Source: Acidobacteriota bacterium | Lineage (GTDB): Bacteria; Acidobacteriota; Terriglobia; Terriglobales; Acidobacteriaceae | Reading direction: 5' to 3' | NCBI GenBank assembly: GCA_021836865.1 | Contig: JAKBHH010000013.1 | Span: forward strand, 1 to 56,129 | Length of the DNA: 56,129 bases | In this document: piece by piece, positions 1 to 8,062 of the stretch | Position numbering within the stretch: the stretch's first letter is position 1 | How the letters are laid out: every line of letters starts with the position of its first letter | Position numbers and translations under genes: made by a program | Notes under the pieces: model-generated | Seen by the model: only the letters and a program-made list of their open reading frames with translations | Database searches by the model: none | What the model was told of the DNA's origin: nothing

Positions 1-385
1 GCCAGCTTGCCGCCAAGGGCAGCCCCATGACGCCGGCAAGCGCGGCGCCCAGCAGTCCAACCTCGCTGGGGCCGGTGATGTGAATGAGATCGGGCTTGAA
101 CTGCTCCATCACATGATCGATGAGGGGCATGTGACGCGCAAAGACCGGATCGAAGCGAAGGTCTTTCTCCAACGCGATAGACAGTGGGCCGCGGGGTAAT
201 TCCAGGGTCCACACGTTGCCCTGCCGCTCCAGGTGCGGCGTGCGATCACCGGCGCGGACGCAGAGAAATGGCAGATTGCGCCGCCGCGCAAAGGCTTCAA
301 AGTGGCGGCTGGTGTGGGCAACGCCGTTGACCTCGTGGAAGGAGTCGGGAAAGTAGGCCACGCGCGGCATTCGTGTTGCGCTCAT
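1..385 (-). CDS. Glycosyltransferase family 4, N-terminal part (runs off window)
   Basis: Reading the minus strand from an ATG at 385 gives 128 codons open to the left edge, so the 3' part of the gene is outside the window. The protein begins MSATRMPRVAYFPDSFHEVNGV, the typical first strand and loop of a GT-B fold GT4 enzyme, and continues with HTSRHFEAFARRR and later KPDLIHITGPSEVGLLGAA, the usual end of the first Rossmann subdomain. An alternative start is the second Met six codons in. The family transfers sugars from nucleotide-sugar donors to lipids or glycans at the cytoplasmic membrane. Donor and acceptor cannot be told from this fragment. It lies just downstream of a PHP-domain gene on the same strand, so the two may be co-transcribed. 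A second GT4 gene lies at 8842-10068. Confidence 0.8.
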   Translation of the reverse strand, partial: MSATRMPRVAYFPDSFHEVNGVAHTSRHFEAFARRRNLPFLCVRAGDRTPHLERQGNVWTLELPRGPLSIALEKDLRFDPVFARHMPLIDHVMEQFKPDLIHITGPSEVGLLGAALAGVMGLPLAASW

Positions 386-428
386 CCCTGTGTGCCATTC
401 CGGTCGAACGACGCGTCCGCTCCTGCTC

Positions 429-1589
429 TTATCCTTCAGTTTCGCCCAGTGCCAGGCGCAACTGCTGGGAGTCGCTCCATGCCATGCGGAGACCGTCGAA
501 AACCGGGCCCGTACCCAGAAGCTGCACCATGCCAATGGTCCAGGCGATGCCAAGCGGCGCACGCCCCTTTGGCCAGAGTTCGCTCAGAGGGCGAACGACG
601 CCACTGGCATCGGGATGATAGGTGCGCTCGTCCCACGTGCGTGACCCTTGCGGAAAATCAGGATAACTGCGAATCGCATCGAGCGTAGAACGCAGAAGGC
701 GATGCTTCCACGGCTCCGCGTACTGGGGCATGAAGAGCACCTTGCTCTTCTTCTCCCGGCGGATCTCGTGGACAAACTCAGTGAACGTGGCAGCGTTGGT
801 CAGATTGATGTTGGCGTTCGGCTCCACGCCGTGGCGGTCGCCGCCGGAGACGAGCAGCATGTTCCAGCTTTCGGCCAGCTTGCGAACCGTGCGGTTCTCG
901 TCCCAGGGACGCAGTCCGTTCAGCTCCAGCGCGTGCAGCCAGGCGCCGTTCTTCTGCAGGAACTCGTTCACCAGAAACTGATGCTTCTCCTGGCCGACCA
1001 GGTAGAGGTCCCACATCGGGTGGTTGAAGACCACCAGCACGTTGGGCTCGTTGTGCAGCGCCACCAGGATTTCCGTGAGTCGCGCATCGCTGGGATGGGC
1101 AGTAAAGGCTTCCAGTTCCGTCATCCATTGCGTGGCGCGGGCGCTGGGCAGGTTGTGCACGCCCAGATGGAAGGCCTGCACGCCGCCATAGGGAGCCGTC
1201 CACTCCACTGAAACCGGAATCTGCCGCGCGCTCGGAACGGTGCGCAACAGCATGGGTGCTTGAATGTTGTCGTGATCTGAAATGGAAACCATGGGCGCCA
1301 CATCGAGCGATTCAATCTGGCGGCTTTCGAGATCAAAGGCCAGCTTGGGCGTCATCGGCGGAGTCCAGTAGCTGGCGGCATAGTTGATGCGCACGCCGTG
1401 CTGCTGCTCTGACCTGCGTTCCAGCCTTGCCAGCAGGGGACGAATCAGAGGGTACTGGTTGCCGAGGTTCGCAAGAAAATCCAGCGTCTCTCGGGACTGA
1501 TTGGTGTGGCTGTGCAACGAAACGCCTGTGCGGAATCCCTTCGCGGCGTTCTGGTCGCGCCACAGGTACGAGATGGTCGAGTTGGCCAT
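429..1589 (-). CDS. PHP-domain metal-dependent phosphoesterase-like protein (copy 1)
   Basis: A 386-residue protein starting MANSTISYLW. It shows the metal-ligand pattern of the PHP superfamily in order: HSH at residues 26-28, SDHD at 104-107, E129 in SVEW, H141, FNHP at 188-191, E222 and GGDRHG at 249-254. PHP enzymes hydrolyse phosphate esters or nucleic acids with a di- or trinuclear metal site. The substrate here is unknown. No signal peptide is visible, so it should act in the cytoplasm. A second copy of identical length lies at 4854-6014, and the two align without obvious gaps. The downstream neighbour on the same strand is a GT4 glycosyltransferase, which hints at an envelope or glycan role but does not prove it. 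Family call is good; function is open. Confidence 0.75.
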   Translation of the reverse strand: MANSTISYLWRDQNAAKGFRTGVSLHSHTNQSRETLDFLANLGNQYPLIRPLLARLERRSEQQHGVRINYAASYWTPPMTPKLAFDLESRQIESLDVAPMVSISDHDNIQAPMLLRTVPSARQIPVSVEWTAPYGGVQAFHLGVHNLPSARATQWMTELEAFTAHPSDARLTEILVALHNEPNVLVVFNHPMWDLYLVGQEKHQFLVNEFLQKNGAWLHALELNGLRPWDENRTVRKLAESWNMLLVSGGDRHGVEPNANINLTNAATFTEFVHEIRREKKSKVLFMPQYAEPWKHRLLRSTLDAIRSYPDFPQGSRTWDERTYHPDASGVVRPLSELWPKGRAPLGIAWTIGMVQLLGTGPVFDGLRMAWSDSQQLRLALGETEG

Positions 1590-1870
1590 GTCCGCTCCCC
1601 TTTGTTCGGCTTTCGCTGGTTCCGCTTTCGCTGGCTGCTACGACTCCATTGTCGAGGGCGAACATCAACAGGGGATGAATCGCGGGACAATACCTCTTCA
1701 ATTGAGTGAGGAACCCGAAGAGTACATGCAAAAGCCGAAACGGCCGGAAGTTTGCGACTCGTCCCGCCGAATGCCGGAGAGGTAGACGCGGGGCCAAAGG
1801 CAGTCTCCAGGCAGGCGCGCCACTGCCCGCAAAGTGATTCGATGCCGCCGGGGTCTACCTGCGCGTTGGG

Positions 1871-2239
1871 CTAAAACAAATTCAGATGCTCGGAAAATGC
1901 CCTGAAATCCCGATCCCGCGTGATGAGGGCAATATCGGCATCGATGCAGCATTGTGCAATCAATGCGTCCCCCAGCCGAGCCTTCCTTTTGCCGGCGAGG
2001 GCCTTTGCGCGAAGCTTTCCGCCTCGATGCCAGAATCCATCCTTCAAGGCCACCAATGGAAGCTCGATGAGAGTTTGCGCCACAGACGGAGAAAGCTCAG
2101 GATCACTCAGCAACTCCGTGAGCACGGGAGGCGGCATTACGACCAGCCTGGAGTGAAGCGCCCTGGTCAGCGCCAGGACATCGTCTCCCTGCCGGCCTTC
2201 AAAGAAGGAAATCCAGGTGCTTGTGTCAGCCGCAATCAT
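1871..2239 (-). CDS. PIN-domain ribonuclease toxin, VapC-like
   Basis: A 122-residue PIN-domain protein. It opens MIAADTSTWISFFEG, with the first catalytic Asp at position 5. It has the conserved LTELL Glu near residue 42 and the C-terminal block LGDALIAQCCIDADIALITRDRDF that supplies the remaining acidic residues. The length fits VapC toxins, which cleave tRNA or rRNA. The ATG overlaps the stop of the upstream gene by 4 bases (2236-2239), the standard antitoxin-toxin arrangement. Toxicity is inferred from family and context. Confidence 0.85.
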   Translation of the reverse strand: MIAADTSTWISFFEGRQGDDVLALTRALHSRLVVMPPPVLTELLSDPELSPSVAQTLIELPLVALKDGFWHRGGKLRAKALAGKRKARLGDALIAQCCIDADIALITRDRDFRAFSEHLNLF

Positions 2240-2439
2240 CGGTCTGCCTTCAACTCCTCCAGCGTTTTTGAAAATCGAACTTTGCCCTGAAGTTGAAGAA
2301 GCCGCTCATAGGCTTTGCCAGCCGCTACCAGCTCAAGCCCGGCACGAATCGTCTGTGTGATTCCGGCTCCGCTCGCTTCTTGTGCCTTGGAGAGGAGTTC
2401 CGCAGGAACCTCCACGGTTATTTTTCTTGCAGCCGGCAT
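2236..2439 (-). CDS. Antitoxin of the VapBC-like pair
   Basis: A 67-residue protein beginning MPAARKITVEVPAELL. The start at 2439 is preferred over an in-frame ATG at 2517 because a GGAGG ribosome-binding site sits 5 bases upstream of it and a promoter-like pair lies between the two candidates. The N-terminal strand followed by helices (ITVEVPAELLSKAQEAS, ITQTIRAGLELV) resembles the ribbon-helix-helix antitoxins found with PIN toxins. The C-terminal part (RLLQLQGKVRFSKTLEELK) would be the toxin-wrapping tail. It is translationally coupled to the PIN toxin. Such antitoxins normally repress their own promoter. Confidence 0.75.
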   Translation of the reverse strand: MPAARKITVEVPAELLSKAQEASGAGITQTIRAGLELVAAGKAYERLLQLQGKVRFSKTLEELKADR

Positions 2440-2458
2440 CCCGCCCTCCTTCCCATAT

Positions 2459-2486
2459 CGTATACCAGCATTGTGTATGGTGTCAG
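2459..2486 (-). promoter_or_regulatory. Probable promoter of the vapBC-like operon
   Basis: On the minus strand CTGACA (2486-2481) is followed after 16 bases by TATACG (2464-2459), close to the sigma-70 pattern and about 20 bases before the antitoxin ATG. GTATAC at 2460-2465 is itself a palindrome overlapping the -10 element, so it could also be part of an antitoxin operator. Motif reading only. Confidence 0.45.
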
Positions 2487-2726
2487 AAATCGGGCGAGAA
2501 GGACGGAACAATCTCATGAAGATTTTACCAACTCCGGTGAGATTCCTCCGCGCGAGAACGCTCGCGGGGTTGTTGCTGAGAGCAATGGGTGGTTGGCCGG
2601 TGATTCGCTCGGAACCATCAGGGGCTCTCAGAAACCTGGACCTAAGCCGACTTCCGATACAATTCTGCGCTCGATGAGTGACCCGGCCGATGTGGCGCTC
2701 GCTGAGCAGTCAACAGTTAAAAGGCG

Positions 2727-3767
2727 TCACGCCCTGGTGAACTCGAGTGTCAGATGTTCGGGCGTAAGGCCTGAAAGAATCTCCCGCGCGTTAAACATGG
2801 CTGCCGGCGGCTGCGCACCGGCCCTGTCGAACTTACCTTCGATCAGTCGCAACGTCACCGCGCAGATCAGCGGAGCCGAAAAGGCGTAGATGTCACGCCC
2901 CTGTGCACGGATTCGTCGGGTCATTCCTCCGCGGGTCGCAACTACATCTATCATAAAGCGTTGCGCTGAACGTCCTCTGGCATCCGCAGCCTTCGGCGCA
3001 GGCGTCTCCGGGTTCCGGACATCGCCCAGCGCAAGCCGGTTCAGATAAGTATGGAGTTCGGCAGTCCTGACGTGCCGCGCGATGAGAACGATCTCAGAGA
3101 ATGGCACCTCGACCATGGCCTGGCTGCCCAGTGGATCGGCAAATTCCCACGACCTCTCTACGGGTGGCAAGGTCACGGGAACAAGCTGGCCTTCCGCAAT
3201 CACCTGGCGTCGGGTCGTATTCGTCTTGCCTGTCATACGCGTGCCGTGCGTAGGATGCCACGAATCGAGGCCAATCATGGTTTCGATGGTGTCTGCGCGG
3301 TCCCAGTCGTCGAGCGCGGCTGTTACCAGCAGGTCCGCAAAGCCCCCAAAGAACCCCATTGCCGGAACGACAGCAATCCCTGCGTTACGCGCCGCGCGGT
3401 CGTATTTATCCAGTACGGCGAGCGTGCTTGGCTGCTCGGCGGAGAGATCCAGATAGTGGATGCCGGCGCGGATGGCGGCGGCTGTAACCGCATCGGCTGT
3501 TTCAAGAAACGGCCCTGCACAATTGATGACAGCATGCGCCCCGGCAAGCGCCTTGTCGAGTGACTCCTCGTGATCAACTGTTGCTTGACGGCGCAGGATT
3601 TGAGGCGAGGAAAGGTCTGCCCCGGCGAGTGCGGCGGAGTTGCGGACAATTGCGATGGGAATGATGCCGCGGCGCAGCAACTCCGCCACCACAAAGCGCC
3701 CGGTGTGTCCGGCAGCTCCAAATACGGCGACGGTCGGGTTCGATTCTCGATTATTCTTCAGGTTCAT
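2727..3767 (-). CDS. NAD(P)-binding oxidoreductase, saccharopine dehydrogenase-like
   Basis: A 346-residue protein with an N-terminal Rossmann dinucleotide motif, VAVFGAAGHTGRFVVAELLRRG, at about residues 13-34. A SAVIN-type strand follows (AHAVINCAGPF, about 80-90) and then the HYLDLSAEQ block. This layout is typical of saccharopine-dehydrogenase-like or trans-acting enoyl-reductase-like proteins rather than of true lysine biosynthesis enzymes. The substrate is unknown. It is divergent from a TetR-family regulator at 3875, and the spacer holds two palindromes that overlap its own predicted promoter. It is therefore very likely the regulator's target, perhaps induced by a small hydrophobic compound. 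No membrane segment or signal peptide is visible. Confidence 0.75.
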   Translation of the reverse strand: MNLKNNRESNPTVAVFGAAGHTGRFVVAELLRRGIIPIAIVRNSAALAGADLSSPQILRRQATVDHEESLDKALAGAHAVINCAGPFLETADAVTAAAIRAGIHYLDLSAEQPSTLAVLDKYDRAARNAGIAVVPAMGFFGGFADLLVTAALDDWDRADTIETMIGLDSWHPTHGTRMTGKTNTTRRQVIAEGQLVPVTLPPVERSWEFADPLGSQAMVEVPFSEIVLIARHVRTAELHTYLNRLALGDVRNPETPAPKAADARGRSAQRFMIDVVATRGGMTRRIRAQGRDIYAFSAPLICAVTLRLIEGKFDRAGAQPPAAMFNAREILSGLTPEHLTLEFTRA

Positions 3768-3783
3768 TTCCAGCTCCTACCAT

Positions 3784-3813
3784 TCGATACAGACCTGTCT
3801 GTACTTGATACAA
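3784..3813 (-). promoter_or_regulatory. Predicted promoter of the oxidoreductase gene
   Basis: On the minus strand TTGTAT (3813-3808) and TATCGA (3789-3784) are separated by 18 bases. The first TetR-type palindrome (3788-3803) lies between and over these elements, so repressor binding there would block RNA polymerase. Confidence 0.4.
3788..3803. promoter_or_regulatory. TetR-type operator 1
   Basis: TACAGACctGTCTGTA is a perfect 7+7 inverted repeat with a 2-base centre, located in the spacer between the oxidoreductase and the TetR regulator. Its centre is 28 bp from the centre of the second, related palindrome at 3818-3829. Confidence 0.7.
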
Positions 3814-3817
3814 TACG

Positions 3818-3829
3818 TACAGGTCTGTA
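3818..3829. promoter_or_regulatory. TetR-type operator 2
   Basis: TACAGgtCTGTA is a perfect 5+5 inverted repeat sharing the outer TACAG/CTGTA half-sites of operator 1. Together with operator 1 it also forms a larger inverted repeat, ACAGACCTGT...ACAGGTCTGT. It lies about 46 bp before the regulator's ATG, consistent with autorepression. Confidence 0.6.
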
Positions 3830-3874
3830 GCTCGTCAAGCGCGAATTGCGCGCTCCCAATCCTACGGAGGGGAA

Positions 3875-4471
3875 ATGCCGAAGTCGGCTTCAAACTCAGA
3901 CACCCGAAGTCATGCTGCAGTGAGGGAGAAGGTCCTCCAGACAGCGTGCGCGCTTTTTTATCAGCATGGCGTGCGGGCGGTGGGGGTTGATCTCGTTGTC
4001 GAGAAAGCCGGGGTAGCGAAAACGAGCCTCTACCGGCACTTTGCGACGAAAGACGACCTCATTGCGGCGTTTCTCGAACGCGAGGACGCGGATTTCTGGG
4101 GAACATGGGATCGCATTGCCGAACGGCACGCAGACGATGCAGCCGCTGAACTGGATGCCCATCTTGCATGGATCGGCGAACGCGCGGGGCGTGCAAATTA
4201 TCGCGGCTGTCCGCAGATTAATGTGGCCGCGGAGTTCCCTGAGCCTGACCATCCGGCGCGCAAGGTGGCCGCCGCGCACAAATGTGAGATGCGCCGTCGA
4301 TTGAAAGACATCTCCCAGCGGCTGGGTGTTTCCCGTCCGGATGAGCTTGCCGGCCAGCTTTCGCTTCTCATCAATGGCGCATTTGTGAGTTCGCAGATCT
4401 TCAAGCCTGGCGAGGCAACGCCTTTGCTGCAGCGCACTGCGCGCGCATTGATCAACGCGAATCGGACCTGA
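3875..4471 (+). CDS. TetR/AcrR-family transcriptional regulator
   Basis: A 198-residue protein. The N-terminal helix-turn-helix is clear: VREKVLQTACALFYQHGVRAV, then the recognition part VVEKAGVAKTSLYRHFATKDDLIAAFL (about residues 17-65), the signature of TetR repressors. The remaining 130 residues form the variable ligand-binding and dimerisation domain, with a Cys-Pro motif (RGCPQINVAAEF) common to one branch of the family. A GGAGG sits close before the ATG. It is divergent from the saccharopine-dehydrogenase-like gene, with two palindromic operators between them, so it probably represses both that gene and itself. The inducer is unknown. Confidence 0.88.
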   Translation: MPKSASNSDTRSHAAVREKVLQTACALFYQHGVRAVGVDLVVEKAGVAKTSLYRHFATKDDLIAAFLEREDADFWGTWDRIAERHADDAAAELDAHLAWIGERAGRANYRGCPQINVAAEFPEPDHPARKVAAAHKCEMRRRLKDISQRLGVSRPDELAGQLSLLINGAFVSSQIFKPGEATPLLQRTARALINANRT

Positions 4472-4853
4472 CGTGTTTCGACGCAGCGCGGACTCTGCAT
4501 TTGCGCTTGTCGTTTCTTTTTCGCTCCTGCATCCGTACCCCCCGGCATGCGATGGCCGGCATGCTCAATTGCTGCGTTCAAGTCGAGCAGGATGAGATTG
4601 GTTTTGCGCCGCAAAAGGTCGATCGATCCCGCCAAGCACCCCAGGGTCCGAGAATGAGGCTGGGCCGGTTTGTCGCCAACGCGGCAGTTCCTGCCTGGTC
4701 AACGGGCGTCCGCCGGGCAGAATTCGGATGCGTCGGAATGGCACGCTTCCCGCGCGCCGCCGGGCTGCAAGCGGCATCTCTTTACATCCAGTGAGAAGCC
4801 CTCTGGTTTGCAGATGAACAGATGCGTCGATCGCGACGGGAAATCGGCTCTTG
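4472..4853. other. Intergenic region without a convincing gene
   Basis: About 380 bases between the convergent ends of the TetR gene and PHP copy 2. The reading frames present have no recognisable protein, weak starts and no ribosome-binding site. No clear hairpin terminator or RNA gene was seen. Confidence 0.5.
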
Positions 4854-6014
4854 TCAGCCGTCGTTTTCGCCCAGGGCCAGACGCAATTCGCTGGATTCGC
4901 TCCAGGCCAGCCGCAGACTGCCCGAAACTGGACCCTTGCCCAGCAACTCCACCAGTCGCATTCCCCAGCGCATTACCGAGGGTGCCGAGCCGCTTGGCCA
5001 CAGCTCGCTCAGAGGCCGCAGCACGCCGTTGGCATCCGGGTGATAGACACGCTCATCCCAGGTACGGGAGCCCGGAGGAAATTCAGGATAGTGGCGGATC
5101 GCATCGATGGTGGACTGGAGGATGCGATGCTTCCACGGCTCGGCATACTGGGGCATGAAGAGCACTCTGCTCTTCTTCTCCCGGCGAATCTCATGGACAA
5201 ACTCAGTAAAGGTGGAGGCATTGGTCAGATTGATGTTGGCGTTGGGCTCCACGCCATGGCGGTCACCGCCGGAGATGAGTTCCATCTTCCACCTGTCCGC
5301 CAGGCGGCGCACCGCGCGATTTTCATCCCAGTTGCGCAGGCCGTTCAGTTCCAGGGCATGCAGAAAGGCGTTGTTCTCCTGGAGAAACCGGTCCATCAGC
5401 ACTGCGTGTTTATCTTTGCCCACCATGTAGAGGTCCCATGTGGGATGGTTGAAGATGATGAGCACGTCGGGCTCTTTGTCGAGTGCCGCGAGGATCTCGG
5501 TCAAGCGCGCATCGCTGGGGTTGGCGGTAAAGTTCTTGAAGATCGTCATCCACTCGGCTGCGCTGGCGCCTGGCAGGTTGTGGATGCCCAGATGGAAGGA
5601 CTGCATTCCCCCATAGGGCGCGCTCCACTCCACCGAGATGGGAATCTGGTCTGCGCTGGAGACGGTGCGCAGCAGCATCGGCGCATTGATGCTGTCGTGA
5701 TCGGTGAGAGAGACCATGGAAGCGATATCGAGCTTTTGAATCTGCTCGCTCTCGAGATCGAAGGCCAGCCGCGGAGTCATGGGCGGCGTCCAATAGCTGG
5801 CGGCGTAATTGACGGGAAGGCCATGATTGTCCTCCGAGCGACGCTCCAGGCGCGCCAGCAGAGGACGCATGATCGGAAACTGGTTGCCGAACTTGGCCAG
5901 GAAAGCCAGCGTCTCTTTGGACTGATTGGTATGGCTATGGAGGGAAATGCCAGTGCTAAACCGCTCGGCGGCGTTGGGGTCGCGCCAAAGGTATGAGATC
6001 GTCGAGTTCGCCAT
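4854..6014 (-). CDS. PHP-domain metal-dependent phosphoesterase-like protein (copy 2)
   Basis: A 386-residue paralogue of the protein at 429-1589, collinear with it over the whole length and well over half identical by eye. All putative metal ligands are kept: the HSH, SDHD, SVEW, FNHP, ALELNG and GGDRHG blocks lie at the same spacing. The ATG at 6014 was chosen to match copy 1 (MANSTIS). An in-frame GTG four codons upstream is possible, but the CGGAG ribosome-binding site abuts it too closely. The gene stands alone. Strong conservation of the active site argues that both copies are functional. Divergence is greatest in the surface helices, for example TELEAFTAHPSD against TIFKNFTANPSD. Confidence 0.75.
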   Translation of the reverse strand: MANSTISYLWRDPNAAERFSTGISLHSHTNQSKETLAFLAKFGNQFPIMRPLLARLERRSEDNHGLPVNYAASYWTPPMTPRLAFDLESEQIQKLDIASMVSLTDHDSINAPMLLRTVSSADQIPISVEWSAPYGGMQSFHLGIHNLPGASAAEWMTIFKNFTANPSDARLTEILAALDKEPDVLIIFNHPTWDLYMVGKDKHAVLMDRFLQENNAFLHALELNGLRNWDENRAVRRLADRWKMELISGGDRHGVEPNANINLTNASTFTEFVHEIRREKKSRVLFMPQYAEPWKHRILQSTIDAIRHYPEFPPGSRTWDERVYHPDANGVLRPLSELWPSGSAPSVMRWGMRLVELLGKGPVSGSLRLAWSESSELRLALGENDG

Positions 6015-6364
6015 GCTGCTACTCACTCCGTGATTCAGCCGGAATTCCGGTCCAATGATCCTAAAGGACCGTCAATAAGGCATTAAGAACCTGCGAATTA
6101 GCCTTCAATTCCTGGAGGGATTTCGGATACGCAGCCCCAGACCCCTCAAAAACCTTTAAAAAGCCTGAAAATACAAAAATACTCGCCCATCCGGCGCAGA
6201 ATCGATGAAATTGGAGCACACGGTTCGGGGAAGTTGCCGCTCGTTCCATTATACGGTCCCGGAACTGGAAGTGGCTGATTTTTCTTTGCATGGGCGCAGG
6301 CCGGTCGACCGCTGCAGAGCAGGTTGGGGCGCGCCTGCGGAACCACTTTCCCATTACAAAAAGT
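6015..6364. other. Intergenic region upstream of PHP copy 2
   Basis: About 350 bases lie between the LOG-family stop and the PHP copy 2 start, both on the minus strand. It includes an unusually A/T-rich patch near 6150-6190. No coding potential, tRNA or clear terminator was recognised. It should hold the promoter of the PHP gene, but no confident -35/-10 pair could be assigned. Confidence 0.45.
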
Positions 6365-7468
6365 TCATCTCCCATTGCGCGCCAACTCCGGTCCCAGAAA
6401 GTCCTCAATCGTTGCGCCCGGCATGATCTCCTGGAAGGCGTGCTCTGCAGCGGCGGTAGCCTCGGGCAACAGGTAGTTCTCGGTGAGGCCCTTGCGGAGC
6501 ATCTCAAAGGCCTGCTCCGGCGAGTCGGCAAACTGGAAGAGATCAATGTCCTTCGGCGAGATGGCCCCGGTATCAACCAGCGTGTCGAGGTTGAAGACCT
6601 TCTTCCAGTATTCCGGACCGTAGATGACCACGGTGATTTTCTTGGCCAGCTTCTTAGTCTGGGCCAGAGTCAGCAGCTCAAACATCTCGTCCAGCGTGCC
6701 GAATCCCCCTGGAAAGACCACCAGAGCCTTGGCCAGATAGGCAAACCATAGCTTGCGCATGAAAAAGTAGTGGAACTCGAAGTTCAGCGCTGGGGTGATG
6801 TAGGGGTTGGGGTGCTGCTCGAAGGGCAGGCGGATATTCATTCCGATGGTTTTGCCGCCTGCCTCATAAGCGCCGCGATTGGCTGCCTCCATAATGCCCG
6901 GCCCGCCGCCCGATGTGACCACAAAACGATGCCGCTGTGAGGGGATGGTGGCAGCCCAACTGGTGAGCAGGTGTGCAAGGCGGCGCGCATCTTCGTAGTA
7001 GCGAGCCATTTCAACCGCCGCCACCGCCCGCTTGCGCTGCAGCTCCGTGGCCTGGCCTGCGGCAATTTCCGGCGCGCGAGCCGGCTGCTCCTCCCTGGGC
7101 GCGGGCTGCAGAGAGCCCGTATTGTCCAGCAGCTCAAGCGCATGGTCGGCCTCTTCCCGGCCGCGGAAGCGCGCCGAGCCGAAGAAGACGACCGTATCCT
7201 GAATGCGCTCATGGCGAAAGCGGGCCAGCGGCTCCATGAATTCGGAGACGATGCGAATCAGCCGGCCATCGGGGCTATTTAGAAAGCTGGTGTTCTCATA
7301 CGCCAGCGGCGCGCGGTCCAGTTGCGGCGGCTCCCCGTTGCCGGGAATGACAGCCGCAGGCGGGACGGCTGCCTGGGATGCGTGTTCGGCTGCATCAGAA
7401 TCGGACACAGACTGCCCAGCATTGGGCGCAGTGGAACCGCCCGCTGCTTCCTTCTCGAAATGGTTCAT
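6365..7468 (-). CDS. LOG-family protein (TIGR00730-type Rossmann fold)
   Basis: A 367-residue protein carrying both LOG signatures: SGGGPGIMEAANRGA at about residues 186-200 and PGGFGTLDE at 253-261. LOG enzymes hydrolyse nucleoside 5'-monophosphates, classically cytokinin riboside monophosphates, to a free base and ribose-5-phosphate, and are often misannotated as lysine decarboxylases. The first 50-60 residues are a low-complexity Ala/Pro/Ser extension absent from typical 180-250-residue LOG proteins. A second Pro/Ala-rich insertion follows near 120-142. The larger size matches the longer bacterial subgroup whose substrate is less certain. It starts 3 bases after the stop of a small membrane-protein gene, so the two probably form an operon. 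Confidence 0.85.
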   Translation of the reverse strand: MNHFEKEAAGGSTAPNAGQSVSDSDAAEHASQAAVPPAAVIPGNGEPPQLDRAPLAYENTSFLNSPDGRLIRIVSEFMEPLARFRHERIQDTVVFFGSARFRGREEADHALELLDNTGSLQPAPREEQPARAPEIAAGQATELQRKRAVAAVEMARYYEDARRLAHLLTSWAATIPSQRHRFVVTSGGGPGIMEAANRGAYEAGGKTIGMNIRLPFEQHPNPYITPALNFEFHYFFMRKLWFAYLAKALVVFPGGFGTLDEMFELLTLAQTKKLAKKITVVIYGPEYWKKVFNLDTLVDTGAISPKDIDLFQFADSPEQAFEMLRKGLTENYLLPEATAAAEHAFQEIMPGATIEDFLGPELARNGR

Positions 7469-7471
7469 GCG

Positions 7472-7843
7472 TTATCTTCCCCTGGAGCGGACAGCATCCT
7501 GGAACGCGATCCAAAGATTCAAAAGCCCCAATCCAGATACGATGCCTCGAACCGCTCCATTGGCTGCATAGATGCCCAAAGTTGGGAACTGCAAAAACAG
7601 CGGATTCTGGTCCCAGAAGAGACTCGACCATGGGGCGTAGCAGACGGCAAGGCCGATGTACATGCGCAACATCACCCGCAGGAACAGCTCAGCCCGCACC
7701 AGCCAGCCCGGAATGCGCTGCGGAGGCAATGTGCCGGCGACCGGCGCGGAGCCGGGAATGGACGCGGAACCGGGAGCGGACCCGGCCAGGGGAGCCGGGC
7801 TCGCGGGCAATGAAGGCGATATCAGTTCCGGCTGTTGAGGCAT
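7472..7843 (-). CDS. Small membrane protein, unknown function
   Basis: A 123-residue protein. The ATG at 7843 has GGTGGAG about 9 bases upstream and is preferred to an in-frame TTG at 7882. Residues 1-45 are Pro/Ala/Ser-rich with repeated GSAP-like units. The rest contains two hydrophobic segments (about VMLRMYIGLAVCYAPW and YAANGAVRGIVSGLGLL) and an Arg-rich end, so it is probably an inner-membrane protein with two membrane passes. It lies immediately upstream of the LOG-family gene, with 3 bases between. No family was recognised. Confidence 0.6.
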   Translation of the reverse strand: MPQQPELISPSLPASPAPLAGSAPGSASIPGSAPVAGTLPPQRIPGWLVRAELFLRVMLRMYIGLAVCYAPWSSLFWDQNPLFLQFPTLGIYAANGAVRGIVSGLGLLNLWIAFQDAVRSRGR

Positions 7844-8062
7844 GGGCTTCGGCTCCACCGTTTCCCAAAAACTGAATGGCAAAGGAGGCCGCCGTACTCA
7901 AACGGTATCATAGCCGGGCAGCGCAACGGCGACTCCGCCTGGTCGCCGTGGCGCAGGCCTGTTGCAGGCCTGTTACCCCATTTGAACTCCTTCCGGGACA
8001 GGTGTAATTTAGTGGTGTACGCGAGCTCTGCCGGCCCCGCCGGGGCCAAAGGAGGCATTGCC

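Noticed and set aside
4851-5996. Long open frame (381 codons) antisense to PHP copy 2
   Set aside because: It lies opposite a gene with clear metal-site motifs; the translation has no family resemblance. High GC content produces such open antisense frames.
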